From NCBI RefSeq assembly GCF_001044425.1, contig NZ_LFML01000006.1:163928-227927 (forward strand): a stretch of 64,000 nucleotides of DNA, read 5' to 3'. Of this stretch, positions 33,864 to 42,711 are shown piece after piece. How positions within the stretch are numbered: position 1 is the first letter of the stretch; every line of letters starts with the position of its first letter. This stretch comes from Streptomyces roseus (lineage in GTDB: Bacteria; Actinomycetota; Actinomycetes; Streptomycetales; Streptomycetaceae). The notes under the pieces were generated by a model that was not told where the DNA came from, did no database searches, and saw nothing but the letters and a program-made list of their open reading frames with translations. Both the position numbers and the translations under genes were made by a program.

Positions 33864-33903
33864 CCGAGATCCCGCCCGGTCGAAAGACCGGGCGGGATCT
33901 CGG
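33864..33903. terminator. 18-bp perfect stem with GAAA tetraloop
   Basis: CCGAGATCCCGCCCGGTC pairs along its full length with 33886-33903 around a GAAA loop. A very stable, T-tract-free terminator, common in Streptomyces; it should stop tRNA transcription and may act in both directions. Confidence 0.85.
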
Positions 33904-33942
33904 CGTTTCCACGGTCATCCGACATGCGGCGCCCAGAAGCGC

Positions 33943-33983
33943 CCCGAGAACCCGGCCGGTCGGAAGGCCGGGCGGGATCAAGG
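33943..33983. repeat. degenerate second copy of the terminator hairpin
   Basis: This segment repeats the layout of 33864-33904 (CCCGAGA-CCCG-CCGGTCG-AA-CCGGGCGGGATC) with several mismatches. Only a 7-bp stem CCCGGCC/GGCCGGG remains intact, suggesting a duplicated and decaying terminator. Confidence 0.55.
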
Positions 33984-34043
33984 GGTTTGAGGGCCGGTCA
34001 CCGGGGGCGGGGGGCGGATCGGGCCTGTTCTGGGGTGGGTTGA

Positions 34044-34775
34044 TCAGCCTGACGCCCGCTCCAGCAGACCGGCCGCCCAGGCGGGCAGCGCGGATGCCGG
34101 CGGGCGGGCCGGGCGGGGGTCCGCCGTGATGCCGATGCCGCCCGCCGGATCGCCGTAGGCGAAGCTCGCCGACCACCACAGCCAGGACCGGATGAACAGG
34201 TTCGCGCTCCACGCCAGGGCGAGGGCGCCGCGCTGCTCCGGGGTCTCGTACCAGTAGCTGGTGAGCACCACCGCGCGGGAGACCGCCTCGTCCGTGTCGG
34301 CCGGGCGGGAATCCGCGGAGAGGCCGGCGGCCAGTACGGACGCGGTGAACCGGTTGTCCGCGAGCAGCCCGCCGGCCTCGCGGACGACCGCGTCCACCAG
34401 GTCCGGCGGCAGGGCCAGGGCGTACCGCTCCAGCCGTCCCGGCACCTCGGACAGCGCCGGGTCGGCGGCCGTCTCCGGCCCCGGGACCACGCGCAGGTCG
34501 TCCAGCAGCCGGGCGTCCGCGGTCCCGGCGGCCAGCGCGTGTACGCAGGCCAGCGCGCGCAGGGTCTGCCAGCGGCACAGCGTGTCCAGCAGGGCCAACC
34601 GGGAGGGGCGGAAGGCCAGCCGCACCGGCCAGTCGGCCGCCCGGACCTCCCGCCCGAGAGCCCGCAGGTCCGCGGGGACCGGGCCGGGGAAGACCAGACT
34701 CTGGCCGGGGTCGTGGGACGGCTTCGAGCGGTAGCCCGGCCACTGCCGCGCCCCGGTGGGGTTCTCGCTACTCAT
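34044..34775 (-). CDS. hypothetical protein, candidate immunity protein for the RHS toxin
   Basis: A 243-residue soluble protein without signal peptide. It is Leu/Ala-rich and mostly helical, with 'LALLDTLCRWQTLRALACVHALA' and an aromatic C-terminal part 'LFIRSWLWWSASFAYGDPAGGIG'. I do not recognise a family. Its ATG overlaps the 3' end of the RHS gene by 8 bases, with a GAGG ribosome site inside that gene. A small gene tightly coupled behind a polymorphic toxin is usually its cognate immunity protein, but that rests on position only. Confidence 0.65.
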   Translation of the reverse strand: MSSENPTGARQWPGYRSKPSHDPGQSLVFPGPVPADLRALGREVRAADWPVRLAFRPSRLALLDTLCRWQTLRALACVHALAAGTADARLLDDLRVVPGPETAADPALSEVPGRLERYALALPPDLVDAVVREAGGLLADNRFTASVLAAGLSADSRPADTDEAVSRAVVLTSYWYETPEQRGALALAWSANLFIRSWLWWSASFAYGDPAGGIGITADPRPARPPASALPAWAAGLLERASG

Positions 34776-37700
34776 TGACCTCGTCCGGGTTCGGGGTTCG
34801 CCACTTCGCCGCATCCTTGCCGTCTCGCGGGGTGATGTAGTTCGAGATGTCCTTCTCCTCGACGTGGTAGGCGTGGATCATATGGTCCTGGCGGATGATC
34901 ACCACGGGGTTGCCGCTCCCGTCCCGCAGGCTGCGGTCGATGATGATCCGGGCCCCCGACACATCGTCCACGTAGTTGGCCGGTGCGCGCAGCTGGCCCT
35001 GGAGGTACTTCTCCAGCTTCGCCTCGTCGCCTCCGATGCCCGACAGGTAGTGGTTCGCCTTTCCGCTCTCCGCCTCGTTGAGCTGGTGGTCGACGCCCTG
35101 CGCCGTCCGGGTGCTGTCCGAGTACGGGGCGAGCCCGAACGGGTCGCACCACCGGTGCGGGTTCGAGACGTACGCCGTCGGGTTCTGCGCCGCCGCCAGG
35201 CCCAGCGGGTCGGGGCTCAGGTAGCGGGCGGTTTCGGGGTCGTACGTGCGGAAGTAGTTGTGGTGCAGACCCGATTCGGGGTCGAAGTACTGCCCGGGGG
35301 AGCGCAGCGGGGTGTAGGCGGTGGTCTCCCGGCTCCAGGCCGTGGACCCCCACAGCGTCGACCGGCTGCGCCAGGCCAGGCCGCCCTGTTCGTCGACCAG
35401 CTCGGTGGGCGCGCCCACCAGGTCGGTCACGATGGCGTAGAACCGTTCGTCGACCACCTCCTGGCTCGCCGTCAGGATCCGCTCCGTCTGCGCCAGCGGG
35501 TGCAGGCCCCGGTGGTCCCAGGTCACGGCGACCTCGTGGGAACCCCCCGCCTGGGTGGTGACCTGCTCGCACAGCACGTTCCCGTCCCAGGTGAAGACCG
35601 TGCGCTCGGCCACCTCCAGGCCGTCGGCCGTCATCCGCTCCTTGGCCGTGCGCCGGCCCAGCGCGTCATAGGAGTACCTCCAGCGCGTGCCGTCGGGGGT
35701 GGTCACGGCCGTGATGCGGTCCTCGGCGTCCCACTCGTACCGCCAGGTGTCGGGCTTGCGGGAGAGGCGTGCCTTGCGCCGCATCACGACGCGTCCCAGG
35801 GCGTCGTACTCGTGGCGGACCCGGCCCGCGGTGATCAGCCGGGTGCCCTCGTAGGTGCGGGGGCCGGCGGCGTCCTGGCCGCTGGGGTGGGAGTCGGGCC
35901 AGGACGCGGAGGACTGGTTGCCCGCCTCGTCGTAGGCGTAGCGCTCGGTCCAGTTCTCGGCCCGCACGCCCGTCACCCGGCCGCGCGGGTCGAGCTCGAA
36001 GCTGCGCGGGCCGGCCAGCAGGTCGTCGATCGCGGTCAGGGCCCCGTCGGCCCGGTAGGTGTACCCGCGGCGCTGCAGGACGCTGCGGCCGGGGCCCGTC
36101 AGCAGCTGGTCCGTCAGCCGGCCCGCCCCGTCCCAGCCGCTGGTCAGGGTGACCACGTCGGCGTAGGTGCGGGTGAGTTCCCGGCCCGCCGCGTCGTGGG
36201 TGAAGCCGATCCGCCGCCCCGCGGTCGTCAGCGCGTCCCGGCGGCCCGAATCGTCGTAGGACCAGGCGGCGGTGGCCCCCGTCGGCGTGGTCCGGCCGGT
36301 GCGGCGGCCCGCGGCGTCGTAGGTGTGGACGAGCCTGCGGCCGTCGACCGTCTCCTCCAGCAGGCGGCCCGTCCGGTCGCGCAGCCGGGTCAGTACGCAG
36401 TCCCCGCGCACCGCGACCGCGAGCTGGTCGAAGACGTCGTACTCGAACGTCGTCACCTCGCCGGCGGCGTCCTTGCGGACGGTCTGGCCCAGCGCGTTGC
36501 GTTCGTAGGCGATCGTCCGCCCGAGCCCGTCGGTCCGGCCGACGAGCCGGTCCGCGGCGTCGTAGGCGTAGTCGAGCGAGCGGCCGTCGAAGTCCGTCTC
36601 CGTGACCAGCCGTCCCGCCGCGTCGTACACGTACGTCCAGGTCAGGCCCTGGGGGTTGCGTACCCCGGTGAGCCGCAGCCCGGCGTCGTAGGTGTACGTG
36701 TGGCGCGAGCCGTCGGCGTCGGTGCGGGCCACGACGACGTCGAAGTGGCCGTACTCGAAGCGCACCGCCGCGCCGCCGGCGTCCGTCCGGGCCAGGCAGT
36801 TGCCCTCGCCGTCGTAGGTCCAGGAGCGGTGACCGTGCGGGCCGCTGCGGTGCAGCGGATTGCCCTCCACCGACCACTCGGTGCGCGTGACCGCACCGAG
36901 CGGGTCGGTGACCGCCGTCGTACGCCCGAAGGCGTCGCGTTCGTACGTGGTCGTGGCACCGCGGTGGTCGGTGACCGCGACCGGCAGCCCGGCCCGGTCG
37001 GTGCGGACCCGGGTCACCGCACCCAGCGGGTCCGTGACCGCGCACAGGTGGCCGCGCCCGTCGTAGGCGAAGCGGGTGAGGGACCCGTCGGGCCGGGTGA
37101 CGGACGTGCGGTTGCCGCGCTCGTCGAAGGTCTGGCGGGTCACGGAGCCGTCGGCGGCGATCACCTTCACCGGCCGGCCGAGGCCGTCGTACTCCGCCCG
37201 CGCCTCCCGGCCGTCCGGGCGGACCACCGAGACGAGCAGGCCCCGGTCGTCGTAGCGGTTGTGCGTGGTGTGGCCGAGCGGGTCGGTGGTCGACGTCTGC
37301 CGGCCCCGGGCGTCGTACCCGTGGCGGGTGACCGCGCCGAGCGGGTCGGTCTCGGCGACGAGGCGGCAGCGCTCGTCGAAGAGGTAGCGGCGGGTGTGGC
37401 CGTCGGCGGTGGTCATGCGCGTGGCCCGCAGGCCGGTCGCCGCGTCGGCCTCGTCGTAGCCGAAGGTGAGGGCGTAGTGGCCCGCCTCCCCGGCCTCGGC
37501 GACACAGCGGTCCCGGTCGTCGTAGGCGTACTCGTACCGGCTGCCGTTGGTGTCGGTCCAGGAGCTGATGCGCGCGCGGTCGTCGTAGGTGAGGCGAAGC
37601 GGCAGGCCCGAGGAGTTGGTGATCTCGGTCAGGTGCCCGCCGGTGTAGCCGTACGAGAGGATCCGCGGGCCGCCGTCCAGGTGCAGGGCGGTGATCCGTC

Positions 37701-39411
37701 CGCCGGCGGTCTCGAAGCGCAGGCGGTAGCCGCCGGAATGGTCGATGCCCAGGGGGGTGCCGTGGGCGTCGTACTCGAAGGTGATCAGGTTGCCGTTGCG
37801 GTCCTCCAGCTGCGCGACCGGTGCGATGCCGTTCTCGGAGCCGTCCGCCGGCGGAGTGAAGCGGCGGGTGTGGCCCGTCTCCGGGTCGGTCAGCGTCCAG
37901 TCGCCGTCCGGGGTGCGCTCCAGCGGGTGCTGGGGGGCGGACGCGGACAGCGGCGGCACCGGGAGGCCGGGCGCCGGGTGCGGGTAGGCGACGACCAGGC
38001 CGTCCTCCGTCAGGAGGACGACGCCCTCGGCGTCGATCTCCAGGTGCTGGTCGACCGTGGACGACCAGGCCGGTCCGAACCAGCGGCCCGCGGTGTAGCC
38101 CGATTCCGCGCGGCGCGTGAAGACGAGCGGCAGGGCCCCGGGCAGGACCACGTCCGTCTGCGGCAGGTACATCCGGCCGGTGGCGAGGTCGACGGGGTCG
38201 GTGTACTTGCTGGGCTTCTCCAGGTCGGGCCGCTCGCCCGGGTGGGGTCCGTGCTCGCCCAGGCCGGTGCGGCCCGGGCCCTTCTTGACGTCGTCGAGGT
38301 GTTCGAGGTCCCTGACGCCCTTGGCGCCCGCGCCGAGTTCGCCCAGGCCCTTGTCGGCCAAGAGCTGGGGGATCAGCTTGCCGACGCCCTCGGAGGGGTC
38401 CTTCATGAACTCGTCGAGCATCTGCTTGCCCGCACCCCACGGATCGTTGACGGCGGTGACCAGGCCCGCGGCCGTGGAGTTCAGGCTCGTCAGGTACTCG
38501 GCGGGGTGGGTGATGTTGTAGATGTCGTACGGGTTCAGCGCCCGGGCGAAGTCGACCATGTCGGCCGTGCCCTTGATGACGCCGCCCGCGAGGTGCGTCC
38601 GGGCGAGGTCCAGGTAGTCCAGGCCGTCGCCGAGCTGCTTGGCGTACGAGGGCTTCGGCGGAGCGGCGTCGCGGGCCGCGCGGACCGCCGCGCCGGCCGT
38701 CTGCGCGACGTCGTTGCGCTGCTTGCGCGCGTTGTCGAGTTTGTCCTGGGCGGCCGTGGCCAGGGCCTTGCCGGGGTCCTGGAACTCCCCGGTCGGCTTG
38801 GCCGGCAGCGGGTCCTTCTTCGCCTTGACCGCGTCCTCGTAGGCGTCGATCGCCTTGTTGTGCGCGGTGCGGGCGTCGTTGGAGGCCTTCTTGGCCTTCT
38901 CGTACTCCTCCAGTGCCTCCTTGGCCTGGCCCTGCGCCCATTCCACGGTGTCCGCGAACCGGTTCATCGCGTCCGCGGCCTTCCCGAAGGACTCCGCCGC
39001 CTTGAACCAGCGCGGCGGCTCCTTGGCCACCTTCTCCCGGAAGGTCTCCGCCGTCCTGCCCTTGAGGCCGTCGGGCTCCGCGATGCCCTTGAGGCCCTTG
39101 CCGACCAGCGTGAACGAGCGCTCGAAGTCGCTCAGGTGCGAGACCTGCGCCCGGATCTTGGTGACGCTGCCGTAGACCAGCTTCTTCGGGTCGTCGGTCT
39201 GCCCGAGCTCCAGCTCGCAGACGTCCGCGCCCAGTTGGTTGGCGGCCGAGCGGCTCTTGTCGCGGATCCAGTCGCCCGCCTCGTCCAGGCCCACCTTGTC
39301 GGCGACCCCGGCCAGTTTGTCGCCGGTCCACTCGATCGCGTCGCCGAGGTCCTCTGCGCGGTCCTCGACCCAGTCCTCGACCGGATCCGGTATGAAGTCG
39401 CCGAGCCCCAT
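34768..39411 (-). CDS. RHS-repeat polymorphic toxin with T7SS-type N-terminus
   Basis: A 1547-residue protein. Residues 1-250 are helical with coiled-coil character ('WAQGQAKEALEEYEKAKKASNDARTAHNKA'), like the putative T7SS-secreted N-terminal domain of actinobacterial toxins. A DUF6531-type entry ('YTDPVDLATGRMYLPQTDVVLPG') begins near residue 395. Dozens of YD/RHS repeats (e.g. 'YDARGRQTST', 'YDALGRRTAK') build the shell, ending at the RHS core motif 'DPLGLAAAQNP...DPFGLAP'. The last ~118 residues (34768-35124) are a separate variable domain, presumably the toxin; its activity is unknown. The start overlaps the upstream stop (TGATG). Confidence 0.9.
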   Translation of the reverse strand: MGLGDFIPDPVEDWVEDRAEDLGDAIEWTGDKLAGVADKVGLDEAGDWIRDKSRSAANQLGADVCELELGQTDDPKKLVYGSVTKIRAQVSHLSDFERSFTLVGKGLKGIAEPDGLKGRTAETFREKVAKEPPRWFKAAESFGKAADAMNRFADTVEWAQGQAKEALEEYEKAKKASNDARTAHNKAIDAYEDAVKAKKDPLPAKPTGEFQDPGKALATAAQDKLDNARKQRNDVAQTAGAAVRAARDAAPPKPSYAKQLGDGLDYLDLARTHLAGGVIKGTADMVDFARALNPYDIYNITHPAEYLTSLNSTAAGLVTAVNDPWGAGKQMLDEFMKDPSEGVGKLIPQLLADKGLGELGAGAKGVRDLEHLDDVKKGPGRTGLGEHGPHPGERPDLEKPSKYTDPVDLATGRMYLPQTDVVLPGALPLVFTRRAESGYTAGRWFGPAWSSTVDQHLEIDAEGVVLLTEDGLVVAYPHPAPGLPVPPLSASAPQHPLERTPDGDWTLTDPETGHTRRFTPPADGSENGIAPVAQLEDRNGNLITFEYDAHGTPLGIDHSGGYRLRFETAGGRITALHLDGGPRILSYGYTGGHLTEITNSSGLPLRLTYDDRARISSWTDTNGSRYEYAYDDRDRCVAEAGEAGHYALTFGYDEADAATGLRATRMTTADGHTRRYLFDERCRLVAETDPLGAVTRHGYDARGRQTSTTDPLGHTTHNRYDDRGLLVSVVRPDGREARAEYDGLGRPVKVIAADGSVTRQTFDERGNRTSVTRPDGSLTRFAYDGRGHLCAVTDPLGAVTRVRTDRAGLPVAVTDHRGATTTYERDAFGRTTAVTDPLGAVTRTEWSVEGNPLHRSGPHGHRSWTYDGEGNCLARTDAGGAAVRFEYGHFDVVVARTDADGSRHTYTYDAGLRLTGVRNPQGLTWTYVYDAAGRLVTETDFDGRSLDYAYDAADRLVGRTDGLGRTIAYERNALGQTVRKDAAGEVTTFEYDVFDQLAVAVRGDCVLTRLRDRTGRLLEETVDGRRLVHTYDAAGRRTGRTTPTGATAAWSYDDSGRRDALTTAGRRIGFTHDAAGRELTRTYADVVTLTSGWDGAGRLTDQLLTGPGRSVLQRRGYTYRADGALTAIDDLLAGPRSFELDPRGRVTGVRAENWTERYAYDEAGNQSSASWPDSHPSGQDAAGPRTYEGTRLITAGRVRHEYDALGRVVMRRKARLSRKPDTWRYEWDAEDRITAVTTPDGTRWRYSYDALGRRTAKERMTADGLEVAERTVFTWDGNVLCEQVTTQAGGSHEVAVTWDHRGLHPLAQTERILTASQEVVDERFYAIVTDLVGAPTELVDEQGGLAWRSRSTLWGSTAWSRETTAYTPLRSPGQYFDPESGLHHNYFRTYDPETARYLSPDPLGLAAAQNPTAYVSNPHRWCDPFGLAPYSDSTRTAQGVDHQLNEAESGKANHYLSGIGGDEAKLEKYLQGQLRAPANYVDDVSGARIIIDRSLRDGSGNPVVIIRQDHMIHAYHVEEKDISNYITPRDGKDAAKWRTPNPDEVNE

Positions 39412-39974
39412 CAGCCGTTGCCCCCCTTGCCGTCGGCCCGGTCCAGCAGGTCCTTGAGCGAGCCGATCTTCCCGGTCGAGGTCACCTTGTCCTTCGTGTC
39501 CGACCAGGTCTTCGTGATGTCCTCGGCGCCCTTCTCGAAGGACTCGGCGCTGTAGTCCGGCTTGTAGACGTCGGCCGAGAAGATGTCGCCCCAGCCCTTC
39601 TTCGCGATCTCCTCGTCGGTGGCGTGCGGATTGCCGTACGCGGCGTTCACGGCGACCTTGAAGGCGCCCTGGACGTAATGGTCCTCCTCCCAGACGGTGC
39701 CGGCCGCGATGCCGAGGGAGTGCGCGAGGGTGCTGGCGTTCTGCACGAGGCTGCGCACGCCCCACTCCCAGCGTTCGCAGAAGTCCTCGAAGTCCTTGGA
39801 CAGGCCCATGTGGCCCGCCTCCATGCCCGTCATGGCCAGGTCGCCGAAACCCGCCCCCTGGGAGGCTCCGGCGGCGTCCGACGACTCGCGCAGTTCCGCG
39901 ATCGCCGAGCGCAGGCCGTCCTGCACCGCCTTGACCGCGGCCGGGGAGACTTCGAGGTCCCCGTCGCCCGCCAT
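39411..39974 (-). CDS. WXG100-like helical protein, RHS partner
   Basis: A 187-residue protein. The first ~100 residues look like a helical hairpin with a W-x-G-like turn ('CERWEWGVRSLV'), as in ESX/WXG100 proteins; the remainder is acidic and carries 'DEEIAKKGWGDIFSAD'. It lies directly upstream of the RHS gene with a one-base TGATG overlap and likewise overlaps the gene before it. I infer that it is a chaperone or co-secreted partner of the RHS protein in a type VII pathway; no ESX secretion machinery is within this window. Confidence 0.7.
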   Translation of the reverse strand: MAGDGDLEVSPAAVKAVQDGLRSAIAELRESSDAAGASQGAGFGDLAMTGMEAGHMGLSKDFEDFCERWEWGVRSLVQNASTLAHSLGIAAGTVWEEDHYVQGAFKVAVNAAYGNPHATDEEIAKKGWGDIFSADVYKPDYSAESFEKGAEDITKTWSDTKDKVTSTGKIGSLKDLLDRADGKGGNG

Positions 39975-40384
39975 CAGGCCGCGCCCGCGGGGTCGACGTC
40001 CACGGCGTACGCGTCGGGGACGATGCCCGAGACGGGCGGGAAGAACATCGAGCCGTCCTCGTCGGCCACGTTGACGGCCACTCCGGCCGGTCCGTCGACC
40101 AGCGGGATCACCGCGTCGGTGAGACGGGCGCCGAGGATCGACAGGTACTCCCACGAACGGTCGGCGTCCGCGCGCGCCACCGCGAACCGGGCCAGGGCCT
40201 GCTCGTCGGTGAAGGCGTAGAACCAGCGGATCCCGCCCGTCACGGCCGACATCAGGCCCTCGTGGGATCCGTCGTCGCCGACGGCGAACGGGACGAACAG
40301 GGCGGTACGGCGGAACTCGCCCACCAGGCGCGCCGGGTCACCCCCTCCTGCGCGGATCGCAGCGATTTCTGCGGTCAGTTCCAC
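39974..40384 (-). CDS. SseB-like N-terminal domain protein
   Basis: A 136-residue soluble protein resembling the SseB N-terminal domain family common in Streptomyces: 'LVGEFRRTALFVPFAVGDDGSH', 'IRWFYAFTDEQALARFA' and 'VAVNVADEDGSMFFPPV'. The role of these proteins is unclear, but they often accompany WXG-like and RHS genes. It is the first gene of the three- or four-gene toxin operon. GTG at 40384 follows an AAGGGGG sequence; the start is approximate. Confidence 0.75.
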   Translation of the reverse strand: MELTAEIAAIRAGGGDPARLVGEFRRTALFVPFAVGDDGSHEGLMSAVTGGIRWFYAFTDEQALARFAVARADADRSWEYLSILGARLTDAVIPLVDGPAGVAVNVADEDGSMFFPPVSGIVPDAYAVDVDPAGAA

Positions 40385-40576
40385 GACCTGAACCCCCTTC
40401 GTGAGATCCGATCTCTGAGGAGGACACGTTCCCGGCCCCACGGCCGGTTCCTCGCACTGGCCGGATCTCCCCGCCCGTGTGGGCGGTGAGCGTACTCCGG
40501 GGAACGGGTCCCGTCTTCGACGGGCTCGCCGCGTCACGGCCGGAGCCGGACCCGCCGGGGTGCGGCGGGCGGCGCG

Positions 40577-41071
40577 TCACGGCCGGAGCGGTTTGGCCAT
40601 GCAGCGGCTGGAGTCGTACGTGCGGTAGTGGCCGAACTTCGCCGTGAGGGTGTAGCCCGAGGAGAAGTAGAGGGCTATCGCCTCCGGCTGCCGGTCCCCC
40701 GTCTCCAGGACCATGCGGGTGCGCCCCGCCGCGCGGGCGTCGGCTTCCAGCGCCGCCAGGATGCGGCGGGCCAGGCCCTGGCCGCGGGCCCCGGCGACCA
40801 CGTACATGCGCTTGAGCTCGGCGTCGCCGTCCGAGTAGCCCTCGTCGTTCCGGTCCTGGCTGCGCCAGCCGCCGCTGGCCACGGGTGCGCCGCAGGCGTC
40901 GTACGCGAGCAGGTACAGGCCCTTCGGCGGGGCGAACATCGCCGGGTCGAGCGGTGTGACGTCGCCCTCACCGCCGTAGCGCTCCTGGTACTCCAGCTGG
41001 ACCTGGTCGTTGAGTTTGAGGGCGTCCGGGTGGTCGTAAGGCACCACGCGGAGCTCTATCCCGTGAGACAT
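40577..41071 (-). CDS. GNAT family N-acetyltransferase
   Basis: A 164-residue acetyltransferase. The acetyl-CoA loop is 'MYVVAGARGQGLARRIL' (R/Q-x-x-G-x-G/A type), followed by 'ALEADARAAGRTRMVLETGDRQPEAIALYFSSGY', a standard GNAT C-terminal half. Substrate is unknown. A TACGAT box lies 6 bases before the ATG, back to back with the xth promoter. A 16-base sequence around its stop (40574-40589) is repeated directly at 40531-40546. Confidence 0.93.
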   Translation of the reverse strand: MSHGIELRVVPYDHPDALKLNDQVQLEYQERYGGEGDVTPLDPAMFAPPKGLYLLAYDACGAPVASGGWRSQDRNDEGYSDGDAELKRMYVVAGARGQGLARRILAALEADARAAGRTRMVLETGDRQPEAIALYFSSGYTLTAKFGHYRTYDSSRCMAKPLRP

Positions 41072-41077
41072 CGGAAC

Positions 41078-41083
41078 ATCGTA
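41078..41083 (-). promoter_or_regulatory. leaderless-type -10 box for the GNAT gene
   Basis: On the minus strand TACGAT is followed by six bases and the ATG at 41071. It faces the xth box at 41098 across 14 bases. Confidence 0.45.
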
Positions 41084-41097
41084 CGGAACGCTCCGGT

Positions 41098-41103
41098 TAG
41101 GGT
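41098..41103 (+). promoter_or_regulatory. leaderless-type -10 box for xth
   Basis: TAGGGT is 6 bases before the xth ATG at 41110 with no ribosome site between them. Confidence 0.5.
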
Positions 41104-41109
41104 GCGGGG

Positions 41110-41913
41110 ATGCTCACTGTGACCAGCGTGAATGTGAACGGGATCCGCGCCGCGGCCAAGAAGGGGTTCTCCCCGTGGCTGGCCGGGTCGGACGCCGACG
41201 TCGTCTGCCTGCAGGAGGTGCGGGCCGAGGAGGGGCAGATTCCGGACGAGGTCCGCAGGCCCGACGGCTGGCACACCGTGTTCGCGCCGGCCGCCGCCAA
41301 GGGGCGGGCCGGGGTCGCCCTCTACACGCGGCGCGAGCCCGACGCCGTGCGGGTGGGGTTCGGGAGCGACGAGTTCGACGCGAGCGGGCGCTACATCGAG
41401 GCGGACCTCCCGGGCGTCACCGTCGCCAGCCTCTACCTGCCCTCCGGCGAGGCCGGGACCGAGAAGCAGGACGAGAAGTACCGGTTCATGGCGGAGTTCC
41501 TGCCCTACCTCGCCGAGCTGAAGGTGCGCGCCGCCGCCGGGGGCCGCGAGGTCGTGGTGTGCGGTGACTGGAACATCTGCCACCACGAGGCCGACCTCAA
41601 GAACTGGAAGACCAACCGGAAGAACGCCGGCTTCCTGCCCGAGGAGCGGGAGTGGCTCGGGCAGGTGTACGACACCGCCGGGTACGTGGACGTCGTACGG
41701 AGCCTGCACCCGGACACCGAGGGGCCGTACTCCTGGTGGTCCTACCGCGGGCGGGCCTTCGACAACGACGCCGGCTGGCGCATCGACCTCCAGGTCGCGA
41801 CCCCGGGTCTGGCCGCGAGGGCCGTCAAGGCGTTCGTCGAGCGGGCCGAGACGCACCCGGAGCGCTGGTCCGACCACGCGCCGGTGACCGCGGTCTACGC
41901 ACTGGGGTCCTGA
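41110..41913 (+). CDS. xth: exodeoxyribonuclease III
   Basis: A 267-residue Mg-dependent nuclease of base-excision repair that cleaves at abasic sites and removes 3' blocks. Catalytic landmarks: 'SVNVNGIRAA' (Asn), 'VVCLQEVRA' (metal Glu), 'GDWNICHHEADLKNW' (Asp-x-Asn), 'DNDAGWRID' and the terminal 'WSDHAPV' (Asp-His). Length is typical. It converges with and overlaps the MerR gene by 19 bases at the 3' end. Confidence 0.95.
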   Translation: MLTVTSVNVNGIRAAAKKGFSPWLAGSDADVVCLQEVRAEEGQIPDEVRRPDGWHTVFAPAAAKGRAGVALYTRREPDAVRVGFGSDEFDASGRYIEADLPGVTVASLYLPSGEAGTEKQDEKYRFMAEFLPYLAELKVRAAAGGREVVVCGDWNICHHEADLKNWKTNRKNAGFLPEEREWLGQVYDTAGYVDVVRSLHPDTEGPYSWWSYRGRAFDNDAGWRIDLQVATPGLAARAVKAFVERAETHPERWSDHAPVTAVYALGS

Positions 41914-42575
41914 GCCGAGGCCAGGAGGCGGTCCATCGCCATCGAGAGCTCCGCCTCCACCACGCTCTTCGCCAGGGGGCGCAGGCGCGGCAGGGCGTCC
42001 TCGGGCAGGTGCGCGGAGATGAGCTCCGTGAACAGGGCGGCCATGGCGTCCGCGTGCGCGCGGACCCGGCGCCCGGTCTCCAGCACCGCCGCGAGCGGGA
42101 CGCCCTCGCGGACGAGCGCGGAGGAGACGTCGAGCAGGCGGCGGCTGACGTGCACGATCTCGTCCCCGTCGGTGGCGAGGTAGCCGAGGTCGAGGGAGGC
42201 CGCCAGGTTCTCCGGGGTGACCTCGCCCTCGAAGTAGTCGGCGAGGGCCTCGGGGGTCAGCCGTACGGGGGTCTCCTCGGACCAGCCGATGCCGAGCAGT
42301 TCGCCGAGCTGGCTGACGTCGCGCCCGCTCTCGAATGCGGCGGTCAGCTCGGCGATGCCGCCCAGGGTGTGGCCGCGCTCCAGCAGGGCGGCGATGGTGC
42401 GCAGCCGGGCCAGGTGGTGCTCGTCGTACCAGGCGATCCGGCCCTCGCGGCGCGGTGGCGGGAGCAGCTTGCGCTCGCGGTAGAAGCGCAGGGTGCGGAC
42501 GGGGATGCCGGCCGCCTCGGCCAGTTCCTCCGTACGGTATTCACGCACTGTCGTTCCCGCTTCCGTGTCTTCCAC
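41895..42575 (-). CDS. MerR family transcriptional regulator
   Basis: A 226-residue regulator. The N-terminal winged helix is 'YRTEELAEAAGIPVRTLRFYRERKLLPPPRREGRIAWYDEHHLARL' in parts (residues ~14-60), followed by a helix ('IAALLERGHTLGGIAEL') and a long C-terminal effector domain of about 130 residues without conserved cysteines, so an organic ligand is more likely than a metal. It is divergent from the monooxygenase operon with an inverted repeat between them, which makes that operon the likely target. Confidence 0.92.
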   Translation of the reverse strand: MEDTEAGTTVREYRTEELAEAAGIPVRTLRFYRERKLLPPPRREGRIAWYDEHHLARLRTIAALLERGHTLGGIAELTAAFESGRDVSQLGELLGIGWSEETPVRLTPEALADYFEGEVTPENLAASLDLGYLATDGDEIVHVSRRLLDVSSALVREGVPLAAVLETGRRVRAHADAMAALFTELISAHLPEDALPRLRPLAKSVVEAELSMAMDRLLASAQDPSA

Positions 42576-42659
42576 AGGCGCAGCCTATGGCGTACCGCCG
42601 GTAACTTTCCGGGTGCGACCTCTACCCATGAGTACGGAGCTGCTCTAGTCTCCCGATTG

Positions 42660-42677
42660 TGCCAGTGATTGCTGGCA
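42660..42677. promoter_or_regulatory. inverted repeat between merR and the monooxygenase gene
   Basis: TGCCAG-TGATTG-CTGGCA is a perfect 6-bp dyad. The neighbouring CAGTGATTGC and CAGTGTTGC also form a direct repeat. A TAGTCT at 42646-42651 could be a -10 for the rightward operon. A regulator site is the simplest reading. Confidence 0.5.
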
Positions 42678-42711
42678 GTGTTGCGCTGTGGGGCTGCGGA
42701 AGGCGGCGGGC

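Noticed and set aside
35666..39331. Minus-strand open frame of 1221 codons inside the RHS gene
   Set aside because: Overlaps the RHS gene in another frame with Arg/Pro/Gly-rich composition; the RHS frame has clear domain content.
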